Counted from the first letter of the stretch, positions 35,809 to 45,445 are shown. The stretch is DNA of 64,000 nt from Curvibacter microcysteis (GCF_028649455.1 NZ_JAQSIO010000005.1:124001-188000), one strand, 5' to 3'. Notes: generated by a model not told the origin, from the sequence alone. Numbers and translations are program-made.

Positions 35809-37203
35809 TCAACTGGCCATGAAGCCCAGGTTGGGCGTGCTGAAGTTGCGCAAATTGGGCAAGACCGTGGCCAGGTCGGTGTTGGACACGCCAAACCAAG
35901 TGGCCAAGGTGGCGCCCAACTGGTCAACGGCCAAGCGGGGCAGCAAGCGGCCTTGGCCCACGTCGTCGGGCCCGTTGTTGGCCATCACTGGCGGCGTGCC
36001 GACAAAGCTCTGGCCCTTGACCGCGTCGCCCAGCACCCAGTGCATGCTGCCCCAGCCGTGGTCTGAGCCATCGCTGTTGCTGACCAGGGTGCGGCCAAAG
36101 TCCGAAGCCGTGAAGCTGGTCACCTGGTTGGCCACGCCCAACTCCACGGTGGCTTGGTAAAACGCCGCCATCGCATTGCCCACGTTCTTGAGCAAGCCGG
36201 GGTGGGTGGTCAGCAAACCGTCGTGGGTGTCAAAACCGCCCAGCGAGACAAAAAACACCTGCCGCTTGGCCCCCAGGGAAGAGCGCGCCGCGATCAGGCG
36301 GGCCACCATTTTGAGTTGGTCCGCCAGCGAGTTGCCGGTCGGAAACGCGGTCGCCAAATTGACGCCGCTCAGGGCGGCCGTCATTTGGGCATTGGCATCG
36401 ATGGAGCGCGCGCCCACGCGGGCGTACTCGTTTTCAAACAGGTTGACGCGCGAGGCCGTCATCAATTGACGCAAAGCCGCGCTGCAGGCCGAGGAGCCAA
36501 ACAGCGGCGACTGCAAGCCGGTGACGGGCACCGAGCCGCTGGTCGACACCTGGTACTGCACGGCGCTCTTGCCAGACAGGTACACCGCATTGCCGGACAC
36601 GCTGATGCAAGTGAAGGTGGCATTGCCGTTGCCCGAAGTAAACAAGTCGCCCATGCGCCCGCCCCAGCCCGAAGCGGCGCCCTCGGGCGACTCCGACTGC
36701 CAATACGACTGCTGGTCGTTGTGCGAGAACAGCTTGGGCGGCAAGGGCACCGAGGCCGCGCTGTACTGCGCCTTGCTGGTGGGCTGGATCAAGGTGCCCA
36801 CATTGAGCAGCACACTCATGCGCCCGGCGTTGAACAGGGGCAGCAAAGGGTCCAACCCGGGCGCCAAGGCGTACTGGCGCCCATTGGGCAAGGCGGTGCT
36901 GGGGTTGAGCAGCAAGGGCGTGAGCGCATTGCGGTCAATCGCCAGGTTGCTGCGGAACTGCAGTTGCGTGTTGTAGCTGCTCTGGTCGTAAGGAACCAAG
37001 GTGTTGGCGTAGTCGTTGCCGCCATACAAGAACACGCAGACCAGGGCCTTGTAGTCGGTGGCCGTGGCCGCCGCGGCCTCCCCCATAGCGGCCAGGCTCA
37101 GGGCCCAAGGCGTGGCGCTGCCCGCCAGGGACAGGGCTGCACCGCGGCGCAGGAACGCACGACGCGAGGCGTTGTCGGGCGCGATATCGGGAAAGTGGTT
37201 CAT
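35809..37203 (-). CDS. DUF1501 family secreted protein
   Basis: A protein of 464 residues with a twin-arginine signal (SRRAFLRRGA near residue 13, cleavage near residue 45) and the DUF1501 fold, related to sulfatase/alkaline phosphatase-like enzymes (VFLYGGNDYANTLVPYD at the start of the mature domain, FFVSLGGFDTHDGLL and SDHGWGSMHWVLGDAVKG later). The gene is paired with DUF1800 (8 bp gap), a pairing widespread in bacteria but of unknown function. Tat export suggests folding or metal loading in the cytoplasm. Confidence 0.9.
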   Translation of the reverse strand: MNHFPDIAPDNASRRAFLRRGAALSLAGSATPWALSLAAMGEAAAATATDYKALVCVFLYGGNDYANTLVPYDQSSYNTQLQFRSNLAIDRNALTPLLLNPSTALPNGRQYALAPGLDPLLPLFNAGRMSVLLNVGTLIQPTSKAQYSAASVPLPPKLFSHNDQQSYWQSESPEGAASGWGGRMGDLFTSGNGNATFTCISVSGNAVYLSGKSAVQYQVSTSGSVPVTGLQSPLFGSSACSAALRQLMTASRVNLFENEYARVGARSIDANAQMTAALSGVNLATAFPTGNSLADQLKMVARLIAARSSLGAKRQVFFVSLGGFDTHDGLLTTHPGLLKNVGNAMAAFYQATVELGVANQVTSFTASDFGRTLVSNSDGSDHGWGSMHWVLGDAVKGQSFVGTPPVMANNGPDDVGQGRLLPRLAVDQLGATLATWFGVSNTDLATVLPNLRNFSTPNLGFMAS

Positions 37204-37211
37204 GCGCGACC

Positions 37212-38942
37212 TCACTTCTGAGCGATGTATTCGGGTGCGGCCAGCACCAGGACCAGCGCCGCGTGAATGCGGTTGAGCAGCTGCGCCTGGGTGCCTGACG
37301 GCAAGGTGTTGAGCGCGCTTTGCAGGGTGGCCAAGGTTGCCGCTGACAGCTGACTGCCTGCCAGTACCTGGTTGATTTCCTGCAGCAAATCGCCCGCATT
37401 GGCGGCCAGCGGCAGCAAGCTGCTGTAGTCGGCGCGCACATCCCCGATGCTGCTGCCCGCCACCACACGCTGCATCCAATTGATGTACCCCGCGACCGAG
37501 GACTCGTTGGTGATTTGAAACTCGGGCCCCGTCAGCCCTTGGGTAGTCAGTGCCGTGCCGGGCGGCACGTAACCCGGTCGAAAGAAGTTGAACACCGAGC
37601 CCGAGCGCATGGGGCTTTGCCCCAGGCGGCTGGCCGGGTCGGAGGTGTCGCCCACGGCCCACTGCCCGGAAGGCGAGTTGGCGCCAAAGGCACGCGCCCA
37701 ATTCAGAAAGCGCACCACCGGCTCGCGCAACTTGCCGTAGCTGGGGCTGGCGGCCAGCGTGGCGTCGCGCGCTTCCGCATCCAACAGAACCGCCCGCAGC
37801 ACCGCCTGCAGATCACCGCGAACCCCTGAGCCGTTGTTGGCGAAGGCCGCGGCCACGCGCGCCACATAGGCCGCACTGGGGTTGCTGGTGACCAGGCGTT
37901 GAATCAACTGGCGTCCCACGAAGGGCGGCAGATTGGGGTGCTGGAACAAGGTGTCCAGTGCAGTGTTCAGCGCCTCGGTGGCCGAGCCGCCCGCGGCGAT
38001 GGTGGTGCCCAAAAAGCTTTTGCTGCCGGTCTCGTAACGGCTGGCCGTGTTGACCATGGGGCGCCACTGCACATCGGGCGGGTAAGGGGTGCTCAGGCCG
38101 GCCACGTCGAGGTTCCAGCCGGTGAAGACCCGCGCCAGGCCGCTCACGTCGGCTTGCTGGTAGCTTTCCAGGGGCTGGCCGTTGCTGCCGGTCTTGACGC
38201 TGCCGTCCGCATTCAGCTGCACCAGGCCGATGGTGAACAGCTGCATCAGTTCGCGCGCGTAGTTCTCGTCTGGTTGGCTGCCAGTGGCGGCGTTGGCTTT
38301 GAGGTTGCCCCGGTAGGTCAGGTAGTAGCCCATGGCCGGGCTGAGGGTGATTTGCTGCAGCAGGGTGCGGTAATTGCCGAAAGCGTGGGCCTCCAGCACA
38401 TCCAGGTAATTGGCCACCGAAAACTGCCGCCACTGGGCGTTGATGCCCAGCACCGACACCACACACATCTCCGACAAGGCCAACACCATGCGCTGGCGCA
38501 AAGGGTCGCCCGAGCTGATGAACTTGCGCCAAATGGTGTTGTCCAGCCCCGCCGTGCTGTTGATGTAACTGGCATCGGCATAGCCATTGGCCTTGAGCCA
38601 GTCGACATGGCTGAGGCTTTGCGGGGCTTTGAACTGCGCAGTGATCCAGTCGCTGTAGCTGCTGGCCATCAGCGCATTCAGGTCGGCCCGCGAATAGCCC
38701 AGGGTGGCCTGGCTCAAAAACCGGCCGGCCTCGGCCGCGCTGAGCTGGGGACCGGGCACGACCACGGGTGGGTTGGGGGTGCTTGAGCTCCCGCCGCCGC
38801 CACCACCACAGGCAGCCAGCGCGGTGGGCAGGGTGACGGACAACAAGGCGTGCCGATGCGTGCCCCGATCAGGCCCAGGCGTTTCAGGGATGAGAGGCGC
38901 GGTGGCCAAGGGGTCAGGGCCGCGGTCAAGTTGGATTGGCAT
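37212..38942 (-). CDS. DUF1800 family lipoprotein
   Basis: A protein of 576 residues with a lipobox-like LAAC followed by a Gly/Ser-rich linker near residues 45-55. The DUF1800 domain starts at AAEAGRFLSQATLGYSRADL and contains NFFRPGYVPPGTALTTQG. It is largely helical. No activity is established for the family; it always seems to travel with DUF1501, as here. ATG 38942 is used. The N-terminus before the lipobox is long (about 45 residues) and proline-rich, so the true start may be internal. Confidence 0.87.
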   Translation of the reverse strand: MPIQLDRGPDPLATAPLIPETPGPDRGTHRHALLSVTLPTALAACGGGGGGSSSTPNPPVVVPGPQLSAAEAGRFLSQATLGYSRADLNALMASSYSDWITAQFKAPQSLSHVDWLKANGYADASYINSTAGLDNTIWRKFISSGDPLRQRMVLALSEMCVVSVLGINAQWRQFSVANYLDVLEAHAFGNYRTLLQQITLSPAMGYYLTYRGNLKANAATGSQPDENYARELMQLFTIGLVQLNADGSVKTGSNGQPLESYQQADVSGLARVFTGWNLDVAGLSTPYPPDVQWRPMVNTASRYETGSKSFLGTTIAAGGSATEALNTALDTLFQHPNLPPFVGRQLIQRLVTSNPSAAYVARVAAAFANNGSGVRGDLQAVLRAVLLDAEARDATLAASPSYGKLREPVVRFLNWARAFGANSPSGQWAVGDTSDPASRLGQSPMRSGSVFNFFRPGYVPPGTALTTQGLTGPEFQITNESSVAGYINWMQRVVAGSSIGDVRADYSSLLPLAANAGDLLQEINQVLAGSQLSAATLATLQSALNTLPSGTQAQLLNRIHAALVLVLAAPEYIAQK

Positions 38943-39262
38943 GGCAGTCACAAGAACATCCTTTCGGCCGAGAGGACGACGGCTGCCCATTCACACCAAG
39001 CTCAGCCGCCTGCAGCGGCGCCGGCGCAGGTCAATGCGGGGCGGCCAGATCTGCGCACAAAGCGAACACCCTGGCAATGTAAAGCGGTTTCGTGACGGAC
39101 GGGAGAGGAATTGCACCAAGAACTTGATCCAAGCGCTGACCCAGGCCCCCAGAACCACCTGAAGCGCGCGACGTCCTTGGCCGAACGACGCCGGTCCCTT
39201 GCCTGAGCGGTCGAGGCTGCCGCCACCCTGCTTGGGTGCGCTGGCCGCAGGTTCAGCCCAGC
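38943..39262. other. 320-bp intergenic region without a recognised gene
   Basis: Lies between the start of the DUF1800 gene and the stop of the YitT gene, both minus strand. No convincing coding frame, tRNA or terminator was seen. A TACATT box on the minus strand (39078-39083) is the best -10 candidate for the DUF1800-DUF1501 operon, but no matching -35 was found. Confidence 0.5.
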
Positions 39263-39892
39263 TCAGCGCCCCACATACCGGCCTGGCCGGTGGCTGATCC
39301 AGAGAAACACGCTCATCACCACCGCCGCCAACACCGAGTAAGCCACGCGCTCCAGTGGCACCACGGCCAAAGACAGCAGCAGCACGCTGCAGTCGATCAA
39401 CATCTGGGCCTTGCCGGCACGGATGCCAAATCGGTCTTGCAGGTACAGCGACACCACGGTGGCACCACCCAGGCTGGACTTGTGGCGCGCCAAAAACAAG
39501 CAACCCGTGCCCAGCAGCAAGCCCCCCAGCAAGGCCGCAAACAAAGGATTGAGGTAGTCCACATGGATCACATGCGGGAACAGCTCGACCAGAGCCGACA
39601 GCAAAGCCACCGAGAAAAAGGTCTTGAGCGTGAACTCCCGGCCCATGCGCGTCCAGGCAAACCAGTAAAACGGCAAATTGACCACGAAGAACAGCTTGCC
39701 GAAGGAGATGCCTGTCAGGTAATGCAGCAAGAACCCGATCCCGGCCGTGCCGCCAATCAAGAGGCCTGACTGGTTGAACAACATCAAGGCCATGGCCACG
39801 AAGAGCGTGCCGGCCAGCAAGGCCTGGGCATCTTCATAAGCACCGTGGCGCAAAGACGGCGGTAGCGCGGGGGTCGGCGAAGTGGGGGTCAT
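39263..39892 (-). CDS. YitT family membrane protein
   Basis: A protein of 209 residues with five to six hydrophobic helices and YitT-type motifs (SGLLIGGTAGIGFLLHYL near the N-terminus, GLLLGTGCLFLARHKSSLGG, QDRFGIRAGKAQM). It lacks the C-terminal soluble DUF2179 domain found in longer Firmicute members. Substrate is unknown. ATG 39892 starts just before a proline-rich leader; an upstream extension of the frame is not convincing. Confidence 0.88.
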   Translation of the reverse strand: MTPTSPTPALPPSLRHGAYEDAQALLAGTLFVAMALMLFNQSGLLIGGTAGIGFLLHYLTGISFGKLFFVVNLPFYWFAWTRMGREFTLKTFFSVALLSALVELFPHVIHVDYLNPLFAALLGGLLLGTGCLFLARHKSSLGGATVVSLYLQDRFGIRAGKAQMLIDCSVLLLSLAVVPLERVAYSVLAAVVMSVFLWISHRPGRYVGR

Positions 39893-40024
39893 GACAAGAG
39901 CAAAAGGGCAACCATCGGGTGGACAGTGCACACAAACCGAGCGCCAGGCCCCCTTGTGGGGAGACGAGGCAGCGAAGCCTCGATTGTCGCTGGATTGCGT
40001 GCCAACCTAGTGAAAACCCTAGCA

Positions 40025-40264
40025 TTAGACGTGCCAATGGTCTGGGACACCCGTGGCGGGCTCGGGCGACACCCCCAGCACCAAATGACAGCGCTCGCAG
40101 CGCGCATAGAGCGCCGGGTCGTTGGGGGGCCAGGCCAGGTGCTTGTCGCGGGTGGGTGCGCCGCAGAACACCGCCTCGTCGATCTCCACCAGGCCGACGC
40201 TGCGGCAGCGAGGACAGGCCTGGGTGGACAAAGAAATGTTGAAGGCAGCGGCTTTGTTGGGCAT
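40025..40264 (-). CDS. Zinc-ribbon-like mini-protein
   Basis: A protein of 79 residues with two CxxC pairs (CPRC at 17-20 and CERC at 56-59) plus Cys34 and nearby histidines, suggesting a single zinc-ribbon fold. It has no signal or membrane segment. GGAG precedes the ATG. No characterised family was recognised. It stands alone between the YitT and sensor kinase genes. Confidence 0.65.
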   Translation of the reverse strand: MPNKAAAFNISLSTQACPRCRSVGLVEIDEAVFCGAPTRDKHLAWPPNDPALYARCERCHLVLGVSPEPATGVPDHWHV

Positions 40265-40540
40265 GGGAACTCTCCGTCGGCCCCTCTGCGCCCGGCGGGC
40301 CAGGCGGGGCCTGATCGGCAACACCCCCGATCCAGCATGCCGGTGGTTGGTGACGACGGCTTCATATTGGGTCAAATGCTGCATTGCAGCAATTTTAAAA
40401 AGGCAATGCCCAAGCTGCCCATGGGGTTGATTGAGGGGATCAGTGCAAATATTCAGCGTTGACCCGTCCGCTGGCATACCAACAACTGCCGTTGATCCTG
40501 ATCCATTTATGATGGGACCCTCCCCGCCCCAAGCCACACC

Positions 40541-42322
40541 ATGCCCGCCTCGACCCTGCCCCCGCTGGCCTCCGCCGAAGCAACCCCGCTGAGTGGCCCG
40601 GCCTTGTTCCGGGGCTTCACGGGCTCCCGGCTGAGTTGGATGGTGGGCCTGTCGGTGCTGGGGATGCTGTTTGCGGCCTGGATTGCCGTGGCCTTGATGC
40701 TCAACCTCAAGGCGCGCGATGCGATTGATGCCGAGGTTCGGCAAAACATCAACCTGGCCCGCGTGCTGCAGGAGCAAACCGTGCGCGTGCTGGCCACGGT
40801 GGATCAAGCCACCCTGCGCCTGCGCGACGCCGTGATCGCCGGCAACGTCTCGCCCGCGGACCTCATCAGCATCGCCAATGAAACCGGCCTGGTGCCCCAA
40901 ATCCTGACCCAACTGTCCTTGATTGGCCCCGATGGCCGCTTTCAGGGCAGCAACATCGACCCCACGGGCGAAAAGACAGGCCACGTCGACCTGTCCAGCC
41001 GCGAGCACGTTCAGGTGCACCTGCGCCCCGAGTCGGTGCCTGCAGCGGCCCAACAGATGAGCGAGAACGGCTTGTTCATCGGCAAGCCGGTGCTCGGCAA
41101 GGTGTCGGGCAAATGGACGATTCAGCTGTCCCGCAAGATCACCCGGCCCGATGGGCAGCTGATCGGCGTGGTGGTGGCCTCGGTCAACCCGGCCTACTTC
41201 GAGCAGGTCTACCAGGGTGTGAACCTGGGCACGCAAGGTGGCGTCACCTTGCTGGGCGATGACCGGAGCGTGCGCGCCCGCGTGATTGGTGGCCAGCCGA
41301 TGGGCATGGGCAGTGAAATCCCACTCAACCCCAAAGCCACCAGCGGCAACGGCAACACCGCCATCCAGGGCAGCTCCATCTCGGTCAGCCAACTGGACAA
41401 GATCGAACGCGTCTCGGCCTACCACCGGGTGGGCAGCTACCCGCTGCGGGTGTTTGTACTGACCAGCACCGACAGTGCGCTGGCCGACTGGCGCAGCCTG
41501 CGCAACCTGTCCATCGTGCTGACGGGTTTGTTCACCTTGGCTTGCCTGACAGGGGCTGGGATTTTCCTGGCCGGGGTGCGGCGCCTGGAAGCCCAGAACC
41601 GCGCCTTGGCCATCAGCGAGGCCCAGGCCCAATCGGCCAGCCGCGCCAAGAGCGAATTCATGGCCGCCATCTCGCACGAGCTGCGCACCCCACTGACCAG
41701 CATCCGGGGCTTTGCCGAGTTGATGGAGATGCGGCTGGAACAACCCCGCTTCAAGGAGCAGGCGGGCCTGATCCGCAAGGCGGCAGAACACCTGAACGCC
41801 TTGCTGTCTGAAATTCTGGACCTGGCCAAGGTCGAAGCTGGCGCCATGCCCATCACGCCTGAGCCCATCGACCTGCCCGATGTGCTCAAGTCCACCTTGG
41901 ACCTCTTCGGGGTCACCGCCGTGCAAAAAGGCCTGGACCTGCGCTTGGAGTTGGCCCCTGAAGCGCCCGCGGAACTGGTGTGCGACAGCCTGCGGCTCAA
42001 GCAAGTCCTGAACAACCTGCTGTCCAACGCCTTGAAGTTCACCAAAGAAGGGTCGATCACCGTGGCCGTGGACGCCACGCCAGAGCTGGTGCGCTTCCAT
42101 GTGATCGACACCGGACCCGGCATTCCCGCCCACCTGCACGAGACCATTTTTGAGCGCTTCCGCCAAGGCAATGACCGCGTCAGTTACGAGCACGGCGGCA
42201 CCGGCCTGGGCCTGGCCTTGTCGCGGGCCCTGGCCGGCTTGATGGGCGGCACCTTGGAAGTGCAGTCGGTCGAAGGCGAAGGCGCCCGCTTCACCCTGAA
42301 CCTGCCGCTCCAAGCGGCCTGA
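40541..42322 (+). CDS. Orphan membrane sensor histidine kinase with Cache-like sensor
   Basis: A protein of 593 residues: TM1 (about 33-55), a periplasmic region (about 60-320) resembling the dCache/PDC sensor of the ligand-binding kinase and diguanylate cyclase families, TM2 (about 325-347), HisKA with the phospho-acceptor His379 in SHELRTP, and an HATPase domain with N-box NNLLSNALKF, G1 DTGPGIP and G2 GGTGLGLALS. No receiver domain is fused and no response regulator gene adjoins, so the partner is unknown. It is convergent with plsC. Confidence 0.92.
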   Translation: MPASTLPPLASAEATPLSGPALFRGFTGSRLSWMVGLSVLGMLFAAWIAVALMLNLKARDAIDAEVRQNINLARVLQEQTVRVLATVDQATLRLRDAVIAGNVSPADLISIANETGLVPQILTQLSLIGPDGRFQGSNIDPTGEKTGHVDLSSREHVQVHLRPESVPAAAQQMSENGLFIGKPVLGKVSGKWTIQLSRKITRPDGQLIGVVVASVNPAYFEQVYQGVNLGTQGGVTLLGDDRSVRARVIGGQPMGMGSEIPLNPKATSGNGNTAIQGSSISVSQLDKIERVSAYHRVGSYPLRVFVLTSTDSALADWRSLRNLSIVLTGLFTLACLTGAGIFLAGVRRLEAQNRALAISEAQAQSASRAKSEFMAAISHELRTPLTSIRGFAELMEMRLEQPRFKEQAGLIRKAAEHLNALLSEILDLAKVEAGAMPITPEPIDLPDVLKSTLDLFGVTAVQKGLDLRLELAPEAPAELVCDSLRLKQVLNNLLSNALKFTKEGSITVAVDATPELVRFHVIDTGPGIPAHLHETIFERFRQGNDRVSYEHGGTGLGLALSRALAGLMGGTLEVQSVEGEGARFTLNLPLQAA

Positions 42323-42349
42323 GCCCCAGACCGCCGCCGGGGCTGGCGG

Positions 42350-43117
42350 TCACTCGCTGAGGCGGCTCACGGTTTGCTGCAACTCGGCCGCCCAGGCGCG
42401 GCGCTCGCGGCCCTCGGCCAACTCGGGCTCGCCAAAGCGCACCACCGCGGCAATTGGGTCACTGCTCAGGGTGCGCCACAGCGACCCCAGCAGCGTGTCG
42501 TCACCGATGTAGCACGGCGCCAGCGAACGTTGGCCTGAGGCCGCCTCGACAAACTTCAGCGCCACGGGCTGCACAGGCGCGCCAGCGGACACCGCAGCCT
42601 GGAGCAAATTGGCGTGGAAAGGCAAGACCTGCAGGCCGTCGCCCGTGGTGCCTTCCGGAAACACCGCCAGCACATCGCCCGCGGCCAGGCTGGCGCGCAT
42701 GTCGTGCACCACGCGCAGGGCGTCGCGGCGCGAGGCGCGCTCGATGAACAAAGTGCCGGCCGCTGCGGCCATGGGGCCGATCAAGGGCCAATGGCGAACC
42801 TCCGACTTGGACACAAAGCGGCAATGCCGGCTCGCGTGCAAGACCAGGATGTCCAGCCAGGAGATATGGTTGCTGACCAGCAAAGCCGGCCCTTGGGGCA
42901 CAGGCTGGCCCAGCACGCGCAGCTCGATGCCCAGCACCTGCAGCATCTGGGCTGACCACAGCTGCACCTGGTCCGCGCGCTGTTCTTCGTTGAGGGTCGG
43001 AAAGCGCCGCGTCACCGTGTGCAGGCCACGCAGCACCTGGCCCAACACGCGCAGCAGGCGCCACACCACACGTGGTGCCCGCGCCCAGCGCACAGGGGGA
43101 CGGCTGGACGCGCTCAT
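42350..43117 (-). CDS. plsC: 1-acyl-sn-glycerol-3-phosphate acyltransferase
   Basis: Membrane-associated enzyme that acylates lysophosphatidate to phosphatidate. The 255 residues contain the catalytic HX4D box (NHISWLD, His84 and Asp89) and the substrate motif FPEGTT, with a hydrophobic N-terminal segment. Several paralogues usually exist, so the essential PlsC role is probable but not certain. It is the last gene of the pyrimidine cluster, 38 bp after the dihydroorotase-like gene. Confidence 0.9.
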   Translation of the reverse strand: MSASSRPPVRWARAPRVVWRLLRVLGQVLRGLHTVTRRFPTLNEEQRADQVQLWSAQMLQVLGIELRVLGQPVPQGPALLVSNHISWLDILVLHASRHCRFVSKSEVRHWPLIGPMAAAAGTLFIERASRRDALRVVHDMRASLAAGDVLAVFPEGTTGDGLQVLPFHANLLQAAVSAGAPVQPVALKFVEAASGQRSLAPCYIGDDTLLGSLWRTLSSDPIAAVVRFGEPELAEGRERRAWAAELQQTVSRLSE

Positions 43118-43155
43118 GCGTGCTCAGCCCACGCCAACGGGCGCCACCCCACGGC

Positions 43156-44463
43156 TCAGGCCCGCTCGAAAGCCAGTTGGCCACCCACCACGGTGTAGCG
43201 CACCTGGCCGGGCATGGCGCTGCCGCTGAGCTCGTAGGCGAAAGGCGTGTGCTTGCCTTGGCTGCGCAGGGCCTGCGAGGTGACCTGCCAAGTCGCGGCC
43301 GGGTCGAACACGCACAAGTCCGCCACACCGCCTTCGACGATCTGGCCGATGCTGGCCTGTAAGGTGCCCAGGGCCGAGCCCAGCACGCGGGCCGGTTCAC
43401 GCGTCAGCACAGCCAGCGCGCGCGGCAGGCCGGCACCGGTTTCCTCGCCCCACTTGAGGGCCAGGCTCAACAGCAACTCAAAGCCGGTGGCGCCCGGCTC
43501 GCTCTCGGCGAAGGGCAAGGTCTTGGCGTCTTCGTCGACCGGGTTGTGGTCGGACACCAGGGCGTCGATGGTGCCGTCCTTGAGCGCCTCGCGCAGGGCC
43601 TCGCGGTCGCGCTGCTGGCGCAGCGGCGGGGTCAGGCGGGCGCGGCTGTCAAAGAAGCCGATGTCGGCGTCGATCAGATGCAGCGAGTTGATGCTCACGT
43701 CACAGCTCACCGCCAGGCCTTCGGCCTTGGCCTGGCGCACCAGGGCCACACCGGCCGCACTGCTCAGGCGGCACAGGTGGACCCGTGCGCCGGTGCTGCG
43801 CTGCAATTCGAAGATGGTGTGCAGGGCAATGGTCTCGGCGGCCACCGGGACGCCGCTCAGGCCCAGGCGCGTCGCCAGCGGGCCGCTGGCGGCCACGCCC
43901 TTGCCCAGGTACAGCTCTTGCGGGCGCAGCCACACGGTGTAGCCAAAGGTGCTGGCGTACTGCATCGCGCGCTGCAGCACCTGGGTGCTGACCAGGGGCA
44001 CTTCGGCCTGGCCAAAGCCAATGCAGCCGGCCTCGGTCAGCTCGGCCATTTCGGTCAACACTTCGCCGGCTAGGTTGCGCGTCAGGGCCCCCAGCGGGAA
44101 CAGGCGCGACTGGTGCAGCTTCTCGGCGCGGAACTTGAGCATCTCCACCAGGCCAGGCTCGTCGAGCACGGGGTCGGTGTCGGGCAGGCAAACCACGCTG
44201 GTCACGCCGCCGGCCACGGCGGCGGCCATTTCGGACTCCAGCATGCCTTCGTGTTCATGGCCCGGCTCGCGCAGGCGCGCGGCCAGGTCGACCAGGCCCG
44301 GGGCCACCACCAGGCCACTGGCGTCGATGACGCGCTGGGGCGTGAATTCGCCGCGCACCGGGCCAATGGAAACAATGCGGCCCGCGGCCACGGCCACATC
44401 GGCCACTTCATCGCGGCCCGAGCTGGGGTCAAGCACGCGTCCGTTCGTGATCAGTAAGTTCAT
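43156..44463 (-). CDS. pyrX: Dihydroorotase-like non-catalytic subunit PyrC' (PyrX)
   Basis: Amidohydrolase-fold protein of 435 residues homologous to dihydroorotase, located next to pyrB. The metal-binding signature DxHxHxR is altered: residues 59-65 read DLAARLR, so both zinc-ligand histidines are replaced by Ala61 and Arg63. The later TPHH-type motif is replaced by INSLH, while the catalytic Asp region SDHNP is kept. This is the pattern of the inactive DHOase-like subunit that stabilises aspartate transcarbamoylase in Pseudomonas-type complexes. An active PyrC should exist elsewhere. It starts 19 bp after pyrB. Confidence 0.9.
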   Translation of the reverse strand: MNLLITNGRVLDPSSGRDEVADVAVAAGRIVSIGPVRGEFTPQRVIDASGLVVAPGLVDLAARLREPGHEHEGMLESEMAAAVAGGVTSVVCLPDTDPVLDEPGLVEMLKFRAEKLHQSRLFPLGALTRNLAGEVLTEMAELTEAGCIGFGQAEVPLVSTQVLQRAMQYASTFGYTVWLRPQELYLGKGVAASGPLATRLGLSGVPVAAETIALHTIFELQRSTGARVHLCRLSSAAGVALVRQAKAEGLAVSCDVSINSLHLIDADIGFFDSRARLTPPLRQQRDREALREALKDGTIDALVSDHNPVDEDAKTLPFAESEPGATGFELLLSLALKWGEETGAGLPRALAVLTREPARVLGSALGTLQASIGQIVEGGVADLCVFDPAATWQVTSQALRSQGKHTPFAYELSGSAMPGQVRYTVVGGQLAFERA

Positions 44464-44482
44464 GGGGGGTTAGCTCCTGTGC

Positions 44483-45445
44483 TCAGGCTTCGTGGCTGGC
44501 GACGATGCTCATCACGGCCATGCGGACCGCGATGCCGAAGGTGACCTGGGGCAGGATCACCGACTGCTTGCCATCGACCACGGCGGAGTCGATCTCCACG
44601 CCTCGGTTGATGGGGCCCGGGTGCATCACGATGGCGTCAGGCTTGGCCAGTTGCAGCTTCTCCTCGGTCAGACCGAAGCTCTTGAAAAATTCTTGGCTGG
44701 AGGGCAGCAGTGCGCCGCTCATGCGCTCGTTTTGCAGGCGCAGCATGATCACCACGTCGCAGTCCTTGATGCCTTCTTCCAGCGTGTGGAAGACCTTCAC
44801 GCCCATTTGAGCCATGTCGCTGGGCACCAGGGTCTTGGGGCCCACGACGCGCACCTCGGCACAGCCCAGGGTGGTCAGGCCGTGGATGTCGGAGCGAGCG
44901 ACCCGCGAATGCAGCACATCGCCCACGATGGCCACGGTGAGGTTGGAGAAGTCTTTCTTGTAGTGCCGGATGGTGTACATGTCCAGCAGGCCTTGCGTGG
45001 GGTGCGCATGGCGGCCGTCACCGGCGTTGATCACGTGCACATGGGGTGCCACATGCTGGGCGATCAGGTAGGGCGCGCCCGACTCGCTGTGGCGCACCAC
45101 GAACAGGTCGGCCGCCATGGCCGACAGGTTGGCGATGGTGTCGAGCAGCGACTCGCCCTTGGAGGCCGAGGAGCGCGCGATGTCCAGGTTCAGCACGTCG
45201 GCCGACAGGCGCTTGGCCGCGATCTCGAAGGTCGTGCGGGTGCGGGTGCTGTTCTCGAAGAACAGGTTGAAGACGCTCTTGCCACGCAGCAAAGGCACCT
45301 TCTTGACCTCGCGGTCGTTGACGCTGACGAAGTTGGCCGCCGTGTCCAGGATGTGGGTGACGATGTCCTTGGGCAGGCCTTCGATGGAGAGCAGGTGGTT
45401 CAGCTCACCGTGTTTGTTGAGTTGTGGATTTCGTTTGTAGAGCAT
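44483..45445 (-). CDS. pyrB: Aspartate carbamoyltransferase catalytic subunit
   Basis: Catalyses the committed step of pyrimidine synthesis. The 320 residues include the carbamoyl-phosphate loop [11 protein letters not shown] (about residue 65), SSASKGES, the [11 protein letters not shown] segment and the C-terminal MHPGPINRG motif. There is no regulatory-subunit gene; instead the neighbour encodes a DHOase-like partner, as in class A transcarbamoylases. ATG 45445 fits the family N-terminus; the frame extends upstream without homology. Confidence 0.96.
   Translation of the reverse strand: MLYKRNPQLNKHGELNHLLSIEGLPKDIVTHILDTAANFVSVNDREVKKVPLLRGKSVFNLFFENSTRTRTTFEIAAKRLSADVLNLDIARSSASKGESLLDTIANLSAMAADLFVVRHSESGAPYLIAQHVAPHVHVINAGDGRHAHPTQGLLDMYTIRHYKKDFSNLTVAIVGDVLHSRVARSDIHGLTTLGCAEVRVVGPKTLVPSDMAQMGVKVFHTLEEGIKDCDVVIMLRLQNERMSGALLPSSQEFFKSFGLTEEKLQLAKPDAIVMHPGPINRGVEIDSAVVDGKQSVILPQVTFGIAVRMAVMSIVASHEA

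Noticed and set aside
39965-39982. CGAGGC/GCCTCG hairpin downstream of the zinc-ribbon gene
   Set aside because: Perfect 6-bp stem but no T-run in either direction, so it was not called a terminator.
42330-42353. GC-rich hairpin between the sensor kinase and plsC
   Set aside because: ACCGCC/GGCGGT can pair, but there is no T-run and such stems are common by chance at this GC content.
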